Both the position numbers and the translations under genes were made by a program. Under the pieces are notes generated by a model. That model made no database searches and was not told where the DNA came from. It saw only the letters and a list, made by a program, of their open reading frames with translations. A stretch of DNA of 6,108 bases from a bacterium (GTDB lineage: Bacteria; Actinomycetota; Acidimicrobiia; Acidimicrobiales; CATQHL01): positions 1 to 6,108 of the forward strand of contig JAPONU010000098.1 in assembly GCA_026713745.1 (NCBI GenBank), in the 5' to 3' direction. Below are positions 5,233-6,108 of the stretch, piece by piece. The stretch's first letter is position 1. The number at the start of each line of letters is the position of its first letter.

Positions 5233-5334
5233 TGGAAGAGAGTGCTCTCACGAGTTTGGACTCACTGGTAGCACAAGGTGTTGTCGGAATGGCGTTGCAG
5301 ATTCCGGGAGTCGGACACTTCTAGTGCTAATCGG

Positions 5335-5347
5335 GATACCGGGTATC
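5335..5347. promoter_or_regulatory. 13-nt palindrome GATACC-G-GGTATC
   Basis: Perfect 6-bp arms around a single central G, the same geometry as the palindrome in the 27-bp repeats but a different sequence. It looks like a dimeric regulator site, yet no gene start lies beside it. Confidence 0.3.
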
Positions 5348-5370
5348 TAGCAGGCCCAGCAGTGTCTCAC

Positions 5371-5477
5371 CTAGGAGACTGCTGAGTAACAGCCATTTCG
5401 CCGAACCCGCAAGCTCCTCACCAGGGCTTTCGCCGCGATGGATTGGCCGATCCGGGGATTACTCAGCACACTCCTAG
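5371..5477. repeat. 19-bp inverted repeat enclosing 69 bp
   Basis: The left arm CTAGGAGACTGCTGAGTAA (5371-5389) and the right arm at 5459-5477 match as inverted copies at 17 of 19 positions. AGTGTC occurs beside both arms (5361-5366, 5476-5481) but does not abut them symmetrically. The left arm also belongs to a competing local hairpin: AGCAGT 5358-5363 with ACTGCT 5378-5383, and CTC 5366-5368 with GAG 5375-5377. The 69-bp interior shows no gene. It could be a very small non-autonomous element or a structured RNA. Confidence 0.45.
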
Positions 5478-5648
5478 TGTCCTGAGCCGTTAGTCCGTTG
5501 GTGTGGGGGTTAGGTGTGGGATGGTGGTGGCGGCGAGTGGGCGATGATCGGAGACGGTCATGCCTGATGCTTGTGATCAGCGGCGGCGCGGTCGGCGTGC
5601 GGGGGGCGACCTGTGTGTTGCGGCCGGGCGGCTCGTGTCGGTGGATGG

Positions 5649-5711
5649 CGGTGCGGGGTCGCGGCGGTGTGGGGTCGTGTCGGTGTGGGGTTGCGGTGGT
5701 GCGGGTCGTGG
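5649..5711. repeat. 16-bp tandem repeat, about four units
   Basis: Units at 5649-5664, 5665-5680, 5681-5696 and a degenerate 15-nt unit at 5697-5711 follow the pattern CGGTGTGGGGTCGTGT with C/T variation. The stretch is G-rich on the + strand with several G-runs. Replication slippage explains it well. Confidence 0.65.
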
Positions 5712-5790
5712 TGTTCTCGGTGCTCTGGTGTTGGGGTCCCAGCGGGCCGACTCGATCACGTCGCGGTGGTGCGGGTCGTGGCGTTCTCGG
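5693..5790. repeat. 28-bp direct repeat, 70 bp apart
   Basis: 5693-5720 and 5763-5790 agree at 27 of 28 positions, beginning GCGGTGGTGCGGGTCGTGG. The first copy overlaps the end of the 16-bp array, so this seems to be a larger-scale duplication within the same unstable G/T-rich tract downstream of the HNH gene. Confidence 0.7.
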
Positions 5791-5802
5791 TTCTGGTGCT
5801 CG

Positions 5803-6108
5803 TCAGCAGCGGAGTGGGAGCGTGATGTCGGCCTGGGGGCCGGTCGGTGGGTTGGGGGGTGGCGGGTTGTGGGTGCCGTTGGGGGCTGCCGGGGCAGGTC
5901 GGCGCCGGACTCGGTGGTGGAATGTGAATCGTCCGTCGGCGCTGCGGATGATTTGGGCGCGGTTGGTGTGGACTTGTTGGTGGCAGTGGCTGCAGAGCAG
6001 GCACATGTTGTCGATGTCGGTTCCCCCGCCGTGTTCCCAGTGCCGGTCGTGGTGGGCTTGGCACCAGTTGGGTGAGACGGCGCAGCCGATGCAGCCCTTG
6101 TCCCGGGC
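5803..6108 (-). CDS. HNH endonuclease, C-terminal part (gene continues past the window)
   Basis: The last 101 codons of a gene entering from the right edge, ending at TGA 5805-5803. The fragment is a complete HNH zinc-finger nuclease domain of the kind found at the C-terminus of DUF222/13E12-type actinobacterial proteins. It has CIGC (6-9), WCQAHHDRHWEHGG (15-28) with the catalytic His pair at 19-20, Asn34, LLCSHCHQQVH (37-47) supplying the remaining zinc Cys pair and the last His, then FTFHH (61-65). After residue 66 there is only a Pro/Arg-rich tail, as is common in this family. These proteins nick or cut DNA, are often multi-copy and sit in variable regions; their cellular role is mostly unknown. 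The in-frame ATG at 6006 lies inside the domain and is not the real start. Whether an N-terminal DUF222 region exists cannot be seen. Confidence 0.88.
   Translation of the reverse strand, partial: ARDKGCIGCAVSPNWCQAHHDRHWEHGGGTDIDNMCLLCSHCHQQVHTNRAQIIRSADGRFTFHHRVRRRPAPAAPNGTHNPPPPNPPTGPQADITLPLRC

Larger units (their letters stand above)
5233..5802. other. Gene-poor spacer between hipBA and the HNH gene
   Basis: No convincing gene is present. The left half (to about 5480) is mixed-composition DNA rich in short inverted repeats. It includes a 30-aa frame from ATG 5232 to TAG 5322-5324 and, on the minus strand, an open frame ending at TAG 5371-5373 with no start or ribosome site. The right half (about 5500-5800) is G/T-rich low-complexity DNA with tandem repeats, lying just downstream of the minus-strand HNH gene. 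Long open frames there are composition artefacts. Confidence 0.5.

Noticed and set aside
5172..5324. 50-aa frame from ATG 5172 preceded by GGAGG
   Set aside because: The GGAGG is only 1 nt from the ATG, too close to act as a ribosome site, and the peptide matches no family I recognise.
5381..5515. Integron attC-like site (GTTAGGT near 5509 with upstream inverted repeats)
   Set aside because: No matching RYYYAAC core exists at the expected left position and the inverted repeats do not have the attC arrangement.
5560..6075. Plus-strand frame of about 170 codons starting at ATG 5560
   Set aside because: It runs antisense to the HNH domain and through G/T-rich tandem repeats, and the product is Gly/Val/Trp-rich without motifs.

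Overview
The window looks like a piece of a high-GC actinobacterial chromosome. The lineage may be Acidimicrobiia-like, but that is inferred from the Cys/CWG RCC1-type repeat lipoprotein and the HNH style and is not proven. The left part (1-2721) carries chromosomal genes. A glutaryl-CoA dehydrogenase-like flavoenzyme (261-1469, +) is followed by a convergent fragment of a 3-hydroxyisobutyrate dehydrogenase-family gene that has lost its N-terminal cofactor domain. Next come a small secreted or lipid-anchored RCC1-like repeat protein (1966-2613, +) whose last repeat is cut short, and a tRNA-Gly with anticodon CCC (2648-2721).

From the tRNA 3' end onward the window reads as an accessory region. 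The first part (2722-3314) is very G-rich on the + strand. It hides, in a minus-strand frame with no start codon, the C-terminal end of a DDE transposase with a recognisable Y-x2-R-x3-E-x6-R signature. Right after it on the same strand lies a complete hipB-hipA toxin-antitoxin operon (4977 down to 3344), with a GTGA overlap between the genes and base composition visibly less G+C-rich than its surroundings. HipB should repress the operon and neutralise HipA. HipA is a full-length HipA-type Ser/Thr kinase with its catalytic motifs intact.

The most unusual structure is directly upstream of hipB. A 27-bp unit is repeated almost three times (5052-5124) and carries a 13-nt palindrome. The first copy supplies the -35 hexamer of a good candidate hipBA promoter, and two more short inverted repeats lie at the presumed start site and in the leader. 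This is a strong candidate for a multi-site HipB operator array. The repeat length is a multiple of three and all frames are open, so small repeat-containing reading frames exist on both strands.

The stretch 5233-5802 has no convincing gene. It holds a 13-nt palindrome, a 19-bp imperfect inverted repeat enclosing 69 bp with a competing hairpin, a 16-bp tandem repeat and a 28-bp direct repeat. At the right edge (5803-6108, -) is the C-terminal part of an HNH endonuclease that continues beyond the window.
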